This document shows positions 9,199-19,251 of a stretch of DNA of 64,000 bases, piece by piece. The notes beneath the pieces were generated by a model. It was not told the origin of the DNA, searched no databases, and saw nothing but the letters and a program-made list of their open reading frames with translations. Every line of letters begins with the position of its first letter. Positions within the stretch are counted from its first letter, which is position 1. The translations under genes were made by a program, and so were the position numbers. The stretch is from Sulfurimonas sp. (GTDB taxonomy: Bacteria; Campylobacterota; Campylobacteria; Campylobacterales; Sulfurimonadaceae): NCBI GenBank assembly GCA_028684815.1, contig JAQUFE010000006.1, forward strand, positions 1-64,000. Direction: 5' to 3'.

Positions 9199-10557
9199 TT
9201 AAAATAGCTGGGTTGCCCAGTTCCAAAATTTGCTAAAAACTCCAGCTTCATCACTCTTCTTATCTTTTTTTGATCCTAAAGAGACCATTTTTTGTTCTTG
9301 CTCCTCTTCAGTTGAGGGCGCGATAGGAATCTCACTCTCAGAAGAGAAGTTTACTTTACTTTGTGAAACAGGTGTTTCGTTTGAGTGTCGAACTCTCTTG
9401 TTTACATCTATCTCATAAGGAGTATAGTATTTTGCACTATACATAACTAAACCAATAGCACTTGAAAACTCTGCACTTCTTAAGTTGTCAAAAAGTCCAT
9501 CCATCTCAATAGGACGAGCTAAACGAACAGGAACTGAACCAAATGTAGCCACTGCTAGCTCTCTGATGCCCTCCATTTTTGAAAAACCACCAGTTAAAAC
9601 TATGCCAGCTCCAAGTTGGTCTTTAAGACCACTGTTCTCAATAAACTGAGCTAATATCATAAGTGTCTCTTCCACTCTAGCAAAGATAACATTGTGAACT
9701 ACTTCAAGGGATACTTCGTGAGTAGTGTTTTCATCTCCTATGATAGGAAGCTCTATAAGTTCATGGGCTGGCTCTAGAAGCGAACCATAATTTAGTTTTA
9801 CACTATCAGCAATATTTAGTGGAGTATGGAGTGCCATAGACAAGTCGCTTGTAACATGGTTTGAACCAACTCCTAAAAAATCATTATATCTGATGGAGTT
9901 TCCAGAGTGAATAGTGATATTACTTGTGTTTCCACCCATATCAATAACTGCAACTCCAAGCTCTTTTTCATCAGGATTTAGTGTAGCTATGGAAGATGCA
10001 TAACCATTTAAGACTACATTTTCTACTTCTACACCAGCTCCACGAACAGCCTTTTTAAGGTTGTTTAGATTTGACTTTTGAGTAGTTATGATGTGAGCTT
10101 CAACTTCTAGTCTTGAAGCGTTCATACCAAGTGGATCTTCTATAAAATCTTGATCATCAACTTTAAAGTTAAAAGGAAGAGCGTGTAGTATCTCATACTC
10201 GTTTGGAATATTAGCGTTATAAACAGAGGTGTTCATAACTCTCTCAATCTCTTTAAAACTTACTTCTTTGTTTTGAATATTTACAATACCGTTTGAGTTT
10301 AGACTTTTAGTATATGCACCAGATATAGAGACTATAGCGGTTTTTACATCACTACCAGATACTCTTTTTGCATCATTAATTGCAGTTTTTATAGATTTAG
10401 AAGCTAACTCTATATTTGTTATGCTTCCTCTCTTTAAACCTTGTGCTTTTGATATGCCAGCACCCGTTATGGATACTGAATCATCATCGGCAATCTCAGC
10501 AATGATAGCACATATCTTAGTGGAACCAATATCTATGGCTAAAACAGTTCTGCTCAA
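9199..10557 (-). CDS. ftsA: Cell division protein FtsA
   Basis: An actin-like ATPase that tethers FtsZ to the membrane. Its 452 residues start MSRTVLAIDIGSTK, the phosphate-1 motif of the actin fold; VAVIDMGGNTSNIT and IVLTGGFSKMEGI are the other nucleotide-binding motifs. The C-terminus is an amphipathic FSKFWNWATQLF, the membrane-targeting helix. The start codon is TTG, with AAGGA placed inside the last codons of the upstream ppiD-like gene, so translation is probably coupled. A charged insert of about 50 residues before the C-terminal helix is a plausible flexible linker. Confidence 0.96.
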   Translation of the reverse strand: MSRTVLAIDIGSTKICAIIAEIADDDSVSITGAGISKAQGLKRGSITNIELASKSIKTAINDAKRVSGSDVKTAIVSISGAYTKSLNSNGIVNIQNKEVSFKEIERVMNTSVYNANIPNEYEILHALPFNFKVDDQDFIEDPLGMNASRLEVEAHIITTQKSNLNNLKKAVRGAGVEVENVVLNGYASSIATLNPDEKELGVAVIDMGGNTSNITIHSGNSIRYNDFLGVGSNHVTSDLSMALHTPLNIADSVKLNYGSLLEPAHELIELPIIGDENTTHEVSLEVVHNVIFARVEETLMILAQFIENSGLKDQLGAGIVLTGGFSKMEGIRELAVATFGSVPVRLARPIEMDGLFDNLRSAEFSSAIGLVMYSAKYYTPYEIDVNKRVRHSNETPVSQSKVNFSSESEIPIAPSTEEEQEQKMVSLGSKKDKKSDEAGVFSKFWNWATQLF

Positions 10558-10558
10558 C

Positions 10559-12025
10559 TTAGAGTCCTTGAATAAATATCTCTGATTTGTACTTGCTTTG
10601 GAGGGTTTTTACTAAACCTTCATTAAACAAGTTACCTTTAATTTTAACGATTGGATTGTTAAAATTGTTATTTGTATTGTCAAGCAGTTTTTGTTCCAAG
10701 ATGTTATAGAGAACAATTTTTCCACCATTTAAAGGTATAAAACCTCTTTTGTGCTGAGTTGCAAAAAGAGCATTTAAAAATTCATTAGCCTCTGCTTCTT
10801 CAAGATTTGCAATCTTGCTTGCATCTTGATTTGTTATAAAGTCTGTAGTGTCACCTTTAAATGTTTCAAGAGAATTTTTAGCTAATTCTAAAAGCTTACT
10901 ACTTTTTTGCGCTTGTACATACTCTGGTAAGATATCTTCTTTTGCATCTTCATAGCTCTTTACACTAGATGGAATAGTCTTTAGTAGCTCAAATGTAAAG
11001 TACTCATCTCCCACTAAGATAGGTTTTAGCAAAGGAGAAGTTGGAGACGTTTTTGAAATAGTCTCTAATACTTCCTCGTTGTAAGGATTATTTGAAGCTG
11101 AAATGATAGTAGTTGTTACCTCTACATCAGGAGCTAGATTTCCTTTTTTGTACTCTATGTAAGCTCTAAGAGCTGCATCTTTAGTAGCCTTTGCATCTAG
11201 CTTTGCTATAACCGAAGCTCCTGCACCCTCAAGTGGAAGTATCTTGCCATCAGAGTCTTTGAGTTGAAGTTTATTGTCGTTATAGTAATCTTCTATCTCT
11301 TTATCTTCATATTTTCCAGATATTCTTGCTTGTTGTATAAACTTAACTTCATACATAACTTCACTCATAAAATTTTGTTTGTTTTTCTCCCAATATGGCA
11401 TAAGAGCTTCATCAGAAGTATCTACTTGAATACTCTCATCACTTACGATTTTATACTCTATTCTATCCGCTATATTTAATATATCTTCTATAATATTAAG
11501 CTCATTTTGGCTTGCATCAACTGGTAATAAATTTAAAGTTTTTTGGATTAAAAGCTCTTTTTTTATATCTGCTTCATACTCTTTTGTGGTCATATTGTTT
11601 CTTGATAAAACTTGCTTATAGATCTCTTTGTCAAATACACCATCTCTAAAGAAAAACTCTTTAGTTTTAAGTCTCTCTAAAACTTCGTCATCACTTACAT
11701 CTAAATCATAATAGATTCCAAGATTTAGAACTAATGCTTGGTCCATGAGTTGTTTTAGTGCTTGTGATTGCAGTCCAAAACTTTTTGCTTTTTCTTCATC
11801 AAAGTTACCTTGAAACATCTCATTGTATTGAGCATATAGGTTTGAATAAGTTTTTTGAAGTTCGCCTATGGTTATTTCAACGTCTCCAACCTTTGCAGCA
11901 GCCCCAGCCTTGTCTCCATAAGAGTATTGTCCCCAGCCAACAAAACCTGCTCCAACAAAAGCTATAGTTGAAATCCAGATAGTTATTATGAGATATTTTT
12001 TATGTCTTTGCATCCATGTAATCAT
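10559..12025 (-). CDS. SurA/PpiD-like membrane-anchored peptidyl-prolyl isomerase
   Basis: A 488-residue protein with a short cytoplasmic head, a single transmembrane anchor (about 10-33), and a SurA_N-type helical region including GDVEITIGELQKTYSNLYAQ. Parvulin-like sequence and a long helical tail follow. It should act as a periplasmic folding chaperone or PPIase for newly exported envelope proteins. It lies directly upstream of ftsA, whose ribosome-binding site falls within its last codons. Parvulin catalytic residues cannot be confirmed by eye, so chaperone-only function is possible. Confidence 0.85.
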   Translation of the reverse strand: MITWMQRHKKYLIITIWISTIAFVGAGFVGWGQYSYGDKAGAAAKVGDVEITIGELQKTYSNLYAQYNEMFQGNFDEEKAKSFGLQSQALKQLMDQALVLNLGIYYDLDVSDDEVLERLKTKEFFFRDGVFDKEIYKQVLSRNNMTTKEYEADIKKELLIQKTLNLLPVDASQNELNIIEDILNIADRIEYKIVSDESIQVDTSDEALMPYWEKNKQNFMSEVMYEVKFIQQARISGKYEDKEIEDYYNDNKLQLKDSDGKILPLEGAGASVIAKLDAKATKDAALRAYIEYKKGNLAPDVEVTTTIISASNNPYNEEVLETISKTSPTSPLLKPILVGDEYFTFELLKTIPSSVKSYEDAKEDILPEYVQAQKSSKLLELAKNSLETFKGDTTDFITNQDASKIANLEEAEANEFLNALFATQHKRGFIPLNGGKIVLYNILEQKLLDNTNNNFNNPIVKIKGNLFNEGLVKTLQSKYKSEIFIQGL

Positions 12026-12193
12026 ATTATTTTTACCTTATCGTGCGATATTTTTGTAATTCTAGGTAAATTCGCATTAAACCTTGATAAAAGGATACTT
12101 TAACTTGTTTATCCCTAATATTTAAAAATGTTTTAAGAGTGTTTTTTTGATTATGTTATAGTGGGTTTTTTAAATGAAAAGGTTTGTAAATAG

Positions 12194-13504
12194 ATGAAAA
12201 ATGAAGAACTAAAAAAAAGAGACTTAAAAGTTTTGTGGCATCCTTGTACACAGATGAAAGATCATGAGAAACTACCACTTATTCCTATAAAAAGAGCCTA
12301 TGGAGTCTATCTTGAAGATTTTGAGGAAAATATTTTTATAGATGCTATTAGTAGTTGGTGGGTAAATATCTTTGGGCACACAAATGCCTATATAAATGAA
12401 AAGATAAAAGAGCAGTTAGCTAGCCTAGAACATGTTATCTTAGCTGGTTTTACACATGAGCAAGTAGTACGTCTCTCAGAAAGGCTTGTAAAACTTACGC
12501 CAGATGGGCTAAGTAAGTGTTTTTACTCAGATAATGGTTCAAGTGCTATAGAAGTGGCTCTAAAGATGAGTTATCATGCTCATAAAAATGATGGAAAAAT
12601 TGGCAAAGATATCTTTGTCTCACTCACAAACTCTTATCATGGAGAGACTATTGGAGCTTTGAGTGTTGGCGATGTGGAACTTTACAAACAGACTTATGAG
12701 CCGCTTTTACTAAAAACCTTGCAGACTCCAGTTCCTATAGATGCGAGCACCTTAGCTGCAAAAGAGGCTGCTCAAATATTTGAGCAGTTATGTAAAGAGA
12801 GGTCACACGAGATAAGTGCCATCATACTAGAACCACTTGTTCAGGGTGCTGGATATATGCATATGTATGATAAAGAGTTTTTAGTTTTAGTCCGTGAGAT
12901 TTGCTCAAAATATGATGTACACTTAATCGCAGATGAAGTTATGGTTGGTTTTGGGCGAACTGGAGAGCTTTTTGCATGTGAGAGTGCTGGGATTTGTCCT
13001 GATTTTATGGTTCTCTCAAAAGGGCTAACTGGTGGTTATCTTCCTCTCTCCGTAGTTCTAACAACAGATGAAATATATGCTAAATTTTACTGTGATTACA
13101 ATGAACACAAGGCATTTTTACACTCTCACTCATATACAGGAAATGCACTTGCATGTGCAGCTGCAAATGCTACTCTTGATATCTTTGAAAAAGATGATGT
13201 TATAGCGCAAAATAAAAAAACTGCTAAGTATATGGGCGAGAAACTCCAAAGATTTAGTGAGTTAGAAAATGTAGCATCTATTAGACAAACTGGAATGATA
13301 TGTGCCATCGACTTAAAAGGTTATAAGAGTGAAGATAGAGTAGGGTTGAGAGTTTATACTTACGCGTTAGAACATGGAGTCTTACTGCGACCACTCGGAC
13401 ATGTAGTCTATTTTATGCCACCATATATCATCACAAATGAAGAGATAGATAAGATGATGGATGTAGCTTATGATGCTATCTCTGCTCTAAAATATAGTGA
13501 ATGA
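12194..13504 (+). CDS. bioA: Adenosylmethionine-8-amino-7-oxononanoate aminotransferase
   Basis: BioA converts KAPA to DAPA in biotin synthesis, using S-adenosylmethionine as amino donor and PLP as cofactor. The 436-residue length is normal. Family landmarks are LWHPCTQMKDHE at the N-terminus, SSWWVNIFGH, the AD(E)VMVGFGRTG segment with the PLP-contacting Asp, and the Schiff-base lysine in LSKGLTGGYLPL. The ATG is preceded by AAAGG. It is transcribed divergently from the ppiD-ftsA-ftsZ group and converges with the RND efflux operon. No other biotin genes are in the window. Confidence 0.95.
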   Translation: MKNEELKKRDLKVLWHPCTQMKDHEKLPLIPIKRAYGVYLEDFEENIFIDAISSWWVNIFGHTNAYINEKIKEQLASLEHVILAGFTHEQVVRLSERLVKLTPDGLSKCFYSDNGSSAIEVALKMSYHAHKNDGKIGKDIFVSLTNSYHGETIGALSVGDVELYKQTYEPLLLKTLQTPVPIDASTLAAKEAAQIFEQLCKERSHEISAIILEPLVQGAGYMHMYDKEFLVLVREICSKYDVHLIADEVMVGFGRTGELFACESAGICPDFMVLSKGLTGGYLPLSVVLTTDEIYAKFYCDYNEHKAFLHSHSYTGNALACAAANATLDIFEKDDVIAQNKKTAKYMGEKLQRFSELENVASIRQTGMICAIDLKGYKSEDRVGLRVYTYALEHGVLLRPLGHVVYFMPPYIITNEEIDKMMDVAYDAISALKYSE

Positions 13505-13585
13505 TACTTAAGAGTTTATAGTAGCTAATAAAAAATACTAAGCATAATTTTAAGTGAGTATAAGAGAAGACTAACTAATCAAACC

Positions 13586-13604
13586 CTCAAGCTTTAAGCT
13601 TGAG
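13586..13604. terminator. Hairpin between bioA and the RND operon
   Basis: CTCAAGCTT-T-AAGCTTGAG, a near-perfect palindrome overlapping the stop codon of the RND C-terminal half gene. It separates two convergent transcripts. There is no long T-run on either side, so termination strength is uncertain. Confidence 0.4.
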
Positions 13605-15300
13605 AGTCTATGTGTTGTTTATCTAAGTTGAAGTGTCTCTCTAGGTCTGCGTTGTAGAGAAGAACTGGAACTACTATGAGTGAGGCTACAACTGCTGCTA
13701 TTGTTCCAAAGATAAGGGCAACTCCTAGCCCTCCAAAGACAGCATCTCCAGCTAAAAGAGTAGATGCTAGGATGATAGCAGCTGCTGTTAGAAAGATAGG
13801 CTTTGCACGAGTGGCTGCAGCGTGTGCTATAGCATCTGCTTTTGTCATCGCTTTTTCATTCATAAGAGACTTTGTAAAGTCTATAAGAAGTAGAGAGTTT
13901 CTTGAGCTTATACCGATGAGAGCGATAAAACCAATAAGTGAAGTCGCCGTTAGGAAAAAAGTATCTGTTGTAAAGATATCCATAATCCAGTGACCGACAA
14001 TGACTCCGATGATGGATAAAAACGAACCTAAGAGAATGATGCCACTTAGCGTATAACTTTTATAGTAGATGACCATAAGTAGAAATATCAAAATAAGTGC
14101 AGCTATAAAAGCAGCCCCAAGCTCTACAAAAGTATCAAGTGTTACTTCCATCTCTCCATCCCACATAAGTTTATAGACCTTTTTACTCTCTTTATCTGTT
14201 AACTCTAAGTTAAAAAGACCAATCTTCTCAATCAAATACTTATCACTAAAAGTATCAATAATAGTGTCTCTTGCTTGCATAAGAGGATAGACTTGTGAAA
14301 CCATGTCTGTCTCAGCTACAACATTTGTCATTTGATGCAAGTTTTTACTCATGATAAGCGGATTTGACTTTTTAGGATATATGCTAACTAACTCAGTGAT
14401 GGGAATCATCATGCCTTGAGCATTCATAAGTTTTAAAGATGCAAGCTTGGCTTTTACAGAGTTTAAATCTTTTGATGAAAATCTTTTTGATTCTCTGCTT
14501 AATGAGAGATAGATTGGAATCTGATCATTGTAAATATCAGAGTTTTTAACACTAATCTCCATCCCCTCAAAAGCTAAGTATATGATGTCATTTAGCTGTT
14601 TTACACTAACTCCTGAGCGAGCTACTTTTGTACTGTTTACCTGAATCTCAAACTTGTCATAAATATCATCTTGCATAACATCTACATCTACTAAGCCATC
14701 AGTCTTTTTAAAGACCTCACTAACTCTGTTTGAAAGCTCTCTTATTCCATCGGCATCACTACCATAGATTTCAGCAACAACAGCTGCTAAGACAGGAGGA
14801 CCAGCTGGAGGTTCTACAAAAGAGACAACAGTACCTTCATAGATAGATGCACAGTTTTTTATAATGAGAGGGCGGATGCGTTGTACCATCATATATGATG
14901 GCTCGCTTCTGTCGTGTTTTTTTGTAAGGTTTAAGACTATTTCAGCTTCGTGTTCGCTGTTTTTAAAGTGCGAACCTTTGATAAGTCCAGCAAAATCAAG
15001 AGGCGCTCCCATGCCTAAAAACACCTCTATATCAAGGACTTCATCCTCCCTTTGGAGTTGTTCAACTACACAATCAGTTACACGCTTAGTCTGCTCTACA
15101 GAGCTTCCATTTGCTAGGGTTGTGTAGATGTTGAAAGTGTCGTTATTTTTGCCTGGAAGCATCTTTGCTAAAACCATTTTTGAAGGCGCTATCATAAGGA
15201 TTGAGAGTATAAAAGCTATCAAAGTTGCTAAGAGTATAAGTCTTCTTTTAGCTGAACTCTCTATGCCTTTTCTTACTGCATTTTCAAACTTTTTAAACAT
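13594..15300 (-). CDS. RND efflux pump, C-terminal half protein
   Basis: A 568-residue protein corresponding to the second half of an RND inner-membrane pump. It has a first helix near residues 20-40, a large periplasmic porter/docking region, and then a bundle of five helices from about 395 to the end. The GISSRNSLLLIDF segment matches the TM10 region of RND pumps. It begins with its own ATG, overlapping the stop of the upstream half gene (TAATG) and preceded by AAGGGAG, so the two halves are probably made as separate, coupled chains. Together they would form the proton-driven pump of a TolC-type tripartite system. Substrate unknown. Confidence 0.85.
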   Translation of the reverse strand: MFKKFENAVRKGIESSAKRRLILLATLIAFILSILMIAPSKMVLAKMLPGKNNDTFNIYTTLANGSSVEQTKRVTDCVVEQLQREDEVLDIEVFLGMGAPLDFAGLIKGSHFKNSEHEAEIVLNLTKKHDRSEPSYMMVQRIRPLIIKNCASIYEGTVVSFVEPPAGPPVLAAVVAEIYGSDADGIRELSNRVSEVFKKTDGLVDVDVMQDDIYDKFEIQVNSTKVARSGVSVKQLNDIIYLAFEGMEISVKNSDIYNDQIPIYLSLSRESKRFSSKDLNSVKAKLASLKLMNAQGMMIPITELVSIYPKKSNPLIMSKNLHQMTNVVAETDMVSQVYPLMQARDTIIDTFSDKYLIEKIGLFNLELTDKESKKVYKLMWDGEMEVTLDTFVELGAAFIAALILIFLLMVIYYKSYTLSGIILLGSFLSIIGVIVGHWIMDIFTTDTFFLTATSLIGFIALIGISSRNSLLLIDFTKSLMNEKAMTKADAIAHAAATRAKPIFLTAAAIILASTLLAGDAVFGGLGVALIFGTIAAVVASLIVVPVLLYNADLERHFNLDKQHIDSQA

Positions 15301-16892
15301 TAATTACTCCCTTCTTTAGAAAAATCTGGTCGCTTTAGCATCCTAACAGCTAAGTAAGGTGTAAAGATGTACGCAACAAATAGAGATGCTATAAGTGCTA
15401 CTGGAACATTTGCAGGGATTGGCTTCATAAACTGACCCATCATCTGTCCAACAAAAGCCATAGGAACCATAGTCATAATGATGGCAAGAGTAGCAATATT
15501 TGTAGGTGGCCCTATCTCATCAGTTGCACGAACTATGAGGTTGTCTGCATCACAATGGGCTGATTCTTTGTCATAGTAGTGTCTATGAATATTTTCTATC
15601 ACGATAATTGCGGCATCTACTAAAAGACCAAGTGAGAGCAAAAATGCAAAGAGTGTAATTCTGTTTATGGTTTGACCTGTTAAGTAGGCTACAAAAAGGG
15701 TTATAGCTAAGATGGCAGGGACTGTAAAGGTAACTATAAGTGACTCTCTCCATCCAAGAACAAGCGCTAATAATATAGCAATAATAACGATAGATAAAAT
15801 TAGATGAAATACAAGCTCATTAACAGCCTCATTTGCTCTTTCTCCATCATTTCTTGTAATGACATAACTAATGCCATCTTCTTTAAGAGTTGACTTATAA
15901 GTCTCAAGCTCACTCTTTACTGCATCTGCAATAACGACCGCATTTGTACCTTGAAGTTTTGATACTGTTAGAGTTACTTGATCTCTAAGAGCTGTAAACT
16001 CACCATTCTCATCTCTAACGCTAATTTGAACAGATTTGAAGTTTTGAATGTCATAAGACTTCTCAACCCTAGCAACCTGACCTAGTTGGATAGTTGAACC
16101 CATATACTGAGCTACTATGATATTTTCTATATCTTTGGCACTTTCTATGGCATTTTTTACACCAACCATAATGATTTTGTTATCATCAGTACGGTTTTTA
16201 ACAGCTGGAACGCTGTATGAGAGAGATTGCACAGCTTGAACAATCTGCCCCATAGATAGGTTATAACCTGAGAGTTTATTAAGATCTACTTCTATATTAA
16301 ACTGAGTTTTATTTCCGCCCTTTAGCTCCGTGACGGCAACATTTTTAAGTCCGTTTATATGGTGTTGGATATTTTTTACTCTATCATAGAGTTCAGTCTT
16401 GCTCATCTCTTTGTTGTTTGAGTAAAAAGCAACTGAGACAACAGGAATATCAACATCTATATCAAGAGGCTTGATGATGGGATTCATCGCCCCTTTTGGG
16501 AAGATATCTGAGTTTTGCATTATCTTGTCATAGATCTTTAGGTTTGAGTCCTCTTTTGCCTCTCCTATGAAAAATGCAGCGTTTACGACACCAACATTAT
16601 CCATAGCAGTTCCCATGATATGCTCAACACCCTTTACCTCTTTTAGCTTTCGCTCTAGTGGTTGAACTATGACTTTTTGTATCTCAGCGGCACTCGCACC
16701 TGGGAGCGCTACTATAACCGTAGAACCACTCACAACCATTTGAGGATTTTCTTCTCGTGGCATTATCATAAGTGAGAGATAACCAATAGAGAGTAAAAAT
16801 ATTCCAAGTACAATAGTAAGAGGATTCCTTAAAAATCCGCATGCTAATTTTCCAGCCCAATCATTAGGCTTATAAGGTTTTAAATTGTTCAT
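15300..16892 (-). CDS. RND efflux pump, N-terminal half protein
   Basis: A 530-residue protein equal to the first half of an RND permease. TM1 is near 28-46, followed by porter subdomains (VALPGASAAEIQKVIVQPLE is typical) and TM2-TM6. TM4 carries GLLVDAAIIVIENIHR, with a single proton-relay Asp rather than the Asp pair of AcrB. It ends in the cytoplasmic linker after TM6 (RMLKRPDFSKEGSN), where single-chain pumps continue into TM7. It lies 8 bp after the adaptor gene. The clean ends and internal ribosome-binding site argue for gene fission, not a sequencing error. Confidence 0.87.
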   Translation of the reverse strand: MNNLKPYKPNDWAGKLACGFLRNPLTIVLGIFLLSIGYLSLMIMPREENPQMVVSGSTVIVALPGASAAEIQKVIVQPLERKLKEVKGVEHIMGTAMDNVGVVNAAFFIGEAKEDSNLKIYDKIMQNSDIFPKGAMNPIIKPLDIDVDIPVVSVAFYSNNKEMSKTELYDRVKNIQHHINGLKNVAVTELKGGNKTQFNIEVDLNKLSGYNLSMGQIVQAVQSLSYSVPAVKNRTDDNKIIMVGVKNAIESAKDIENIIVAQYMGSTIQLGQVARVEKSYDIQNFKSVQISVRDENGEFTALRDQVTLTVSKLQGTNAVVIADAVKSELETYKSTLKEDGISYVITRNDGERANEAVNELVFHLILSIVIIAILLALVLGWRESLIVTFTVPAILAITLFVAYLTGQTINRITLFAFLLSLGLLVDAAIIVIENIHRHYYDKESAHCDADNLIVRATDEIGPPTNIATLAIIMTMVPMAFVGQMMGQFMKPIPANVPVALIASLFVAYIFTPYLAVRMLKRPDFSKEGSN

Positions 16893-16900
16893 AATTGCAC

Positions 16901-17647
16901 CTAATCTATCTCTACTGTAGCGTACATACCAGGATAAACCGATTTGCTATTGCTCTTAAATGAGACTTTGATTTTAAAAGTGTGTGTCATTGGATTTGAA
17001 CTAGGTATGATGGCAGTCACTTCGCCGATGCTGTTGATGCCAATAGATGGAATCTTTACTATCACTTTTTTACCATGTTCAATGCGACCTAAATCTCCCT
17101 CAGCAATCTCAGCAGAGATTTTAAGACTACTCAAATCCGAGAGAATGATAGCTGGCATCCCAGGCATTGCCATCTCTCCAACTTTGATATTTTTAGCGAC
17201 TACAACACCTGCATTTGGTGCTTTTACATTTAGGTATCTATACTGATTTTGCACCTCTTGAAGTCTTGCTTTTGCGATTGATACCATATCTTGAAGATTA
17301 AGTGCAGCTAGTTCTAGGTTTTCAACCTCATATTTTGAGACCATATCTTGAGCTAATAATCTTTTATATCTATCTAGGTTTAGCACAATATTTGAGTATT
17401 GATTTTGATACATTTGAAGACTTAGTTCAGCTTGTCTTTTGGCTGAATCTATCTCTCTTGAGTCTATAGAGTAGAGGATTTGATCTTTAATTACTCTCTC
17501 TCCCTCACTTACATTTACTTGAGTTACAAAACCCATAAAACGGCTTGTAATCATCTTCTGGTTATCTGAAATAACGCTTCCTGAGAGTGTAAGTGTCTCA
17601 GCTATTAAGGATGCTGATATTGCCATTAGTATTAAAAATTTTTTCAT
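16901..17647 (-). CDS. Periplasmic adaptor (membrane fusion protein) of RND system
   Basis: A 248-residue HlyD/AcrA-type adaptor linking the inner-membrane RND pump to the outer-membrane channel. It has a signal peptide (MKKFLILMAISASLIAE) and a lipoyl-like half motif, VSEGERVIKDQILYSIDS. An alpha-hairpin coiled coil of about 60 residues is followed by the second lipoyl half (VKAPNAGVVVAKNIKVGEMA) and a beta-barrel region. It is short for the family, lacking most of a membrane-proximal domain. Its ATG overlaps the stop of the upstream TolC gene (TAATG), showing operon coupling. Confidence 0.9.
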   Translation of the reverse strand: MKKFLILMAISASLIAETLTLSGSVISDNQKMITSRFMGFVTQVNVSEGERVIKDQILYSIDSREIDSAKRQAELSLQMYQNQYSNIVLNLDRYKRLLAQDMVSKYEVENLELAALNLQDMVSIAKARLQEVQNQYRYLNVKAPNAGVVVAKNIKVGEMAMPGMPAIILSDLSSLKISAEIAEGDLGRIEHGKKVIVKIPSIGINSIGEVTAIIPSSNPMTHTFKIKVSFKSNSKSVYPGMYATVEID

Positions 17648-19035
17648 TATCTATTTTCTCCATTTGCTAATTTTTCTAATGCAAAAATACGTTCATTTCT
17701 TTTGTTTTTTGCCATTTGTAATTCTAAGATTTTTTGGATTTGCTCAGATTGCTTGATGATAACATCGCTCATAGAGACAAGTTTTTCTCTATATCTACCC
17801 TCGTAGTTTTTGTATATCTCATTTGCAAGCAACAGCTCTTTGTTTAGCGAACTTATCTCTAGGTTATAAGAAGCTATCTCTGTTCTTATTTTATCAACTT
17901 TTAGTGTGATACCTTTTTTTGCTAGTTCTACTTGTGTCTTAGTTTTGAGTTGGTCAATGCGAGATTTTTCTATCTTTGCTCCATCTATTCCACCGTTAAA
18001 AATATTCCAAGTAAGCCTAGCTCCAACAGTGTAAGCTTTATGGTCGTTTGCATCTCCTAAAAACGTATCATCAGCAGTTGAGACTTCCGCAAAAGCTCCA
18101 ATCATTGGATAGTAAGAAGATTTTGATACATTTAGCATACTTTTGTGAATTTCTAAGCCTGTTGTTGCTCTTTTAATATCTAGGTTGTTGTTTAAAATAT
18201 CGCTGTCGTTAAACTCTGGCATTGCTACATCTGAAATAGTTGTAGTAATATCTTTTACTTTTTCATTTAATAAAAAACTTATAAAGTGGCAGAGTAGCTC
18301 TTGATTTGACTTCATTTGAAGTAGGAGTCTCTCTACATTTCCTTTTTTAGCTTGAACTTCAAGGAGATCTACTTTTTTTGCATAACCTACAGCTATCATC
18401 TCCTCTGTCATATTTTCTAGTGTTTCTATATTTGAGAGGATTTTATTTAAGTTTTTAGATGAACTTCTTAGCAGTGCCATGTCATAAAAACTCTTTCTTA
18501 ACTGGTAAATTTGCTCGTTTATAACTTGCTCTTTTTCTAGGCTCTTCATCTTTGACATAGATTCCATAATCTCAACATAACTAGATATCTGAAATCCTGT
18601 AAAAAGAGGCACTTCATACTTTAGTTTACTTTGAAAAAAGTTCCTAGAATCTGGATAGTTTAAGTTGTCTGGTTGTGTAGCTAAGAGTGTGTTTGTATTA
18701 CCTGGTAAGCCACCCATTTGAGCTAAAAACTCATCAAATCCAAAGTCATTAAAATCTGCTTCTCTTGAAGTGAGTTTAAATCCAAACACACTTCCAGCAT
18801 CATTTGATCTTGCAAAGTCTTGCACAAAATCGAGTTTACCCCAATGATTGCCACTAGCTGTATCAATCCCAATTTTTGCAGAGTCCACATCAAGAGATGC
18901 ACTCTTTATCTCTAAGTTCTTTGATTTTAAGATCTCTATAGCTTCATCGAGTGTTAAAGCTTTTGAGATGCCAATATCAGAAGCATTTAAAGCTAGTGCT
19001 ATAAGTAGCACACCAAGCGTTTTTTTCATTAGCAT
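17647..19035 (-). CDS. TolC-family outer membrane efflux protein
   Basis: A 462-residue outer-membrane factor that would form the trimeric exit duct for the adaptor and split RND pump encoded downstream. It has a signal peptide (KKTLGVLLIALALNASD), the usual tandem pair of long coiled-coil regions (about 30-240 and 250-455), and repeated structural halves. Two in-frame ATGs are possible: MLMKK at 19035 or MKK at 19029. The latter has better spacing to AAAGGA. As first gene of the operon it follows a 216-bp AT-rich divergent spacer that probably holds the promoter. Confidence 0.9.
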   Translation of the reverse strand: MLMKKTLGVLLIALALNASDIGISKALTLDEAIEILKSKNLEIKSASLDVDSAKIGIDTASGNHWGKLDFVQDFARSNDAGSVFGFKLTSREADFNDFGFDEFLAQMGGLPGNTNTLLATQPDNLNYPDSRNFFQSKLKYEVPLFTGFQISSYVEIMESMSKMKSLEKEQVINEQIYQLRKSFYDMALLRSSSKNLNKILSNIETLENMTEEMIAVGYAKKVDLLEVQAKKGNVERLLLQMKSNQELLCHFISFLLNEKVKDITTTISDVAMPEFNDSDILNNNLDIKRATTGLEIHKSMLNVSKSSYYPMIGAFAEVSTADDTFLGDANDHKAYTVGARLTWNIFNGGIDGAKIEKSRIDQLKTKTQVELAKKGITLKVDKIRTEIASYNLEISSLNKELLLANEIYKNYEGRYREKLVSMSDVIIKQSEQIQKILELQMAKNKRNERIFALEKLANGENR

Positions 19036-19251
19036 ATTTCCTTTGTTTGTTGTTATAAATTGATTAAGTTTAGATTATAACATATATTCCTTTTTTGTAT
19101 ATTGACTTAGTTATAAGATTGAAAATGTTTAAGTTTGTAGTGACAATACGAAACTGTTATCAATAGTGATACCCCTTATCATTTTAGTAGTTGTAAAGCT
19201 TTTTAATCTAAATTTGGCTAAAATACCACTTAAAAAAGGCTAATCATAGAT

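Noticed and set aside
13594-16892. Frameshift explanation for the two RND half genes
   Set aside because: The halves end and begin at a natural domain border, with a proper stop, an overlapping ATG and a ribosome-binding site; no disrupted motif.
19052-19171. Operator candidates upstream of the tolC-like gene (GTTATAA-N16-TTATAAC; TATCA-N4-TGATA)
   Set aside because: Very AT-rich half-sites that are likely by chance in this composition; no adjacent regulator gene.
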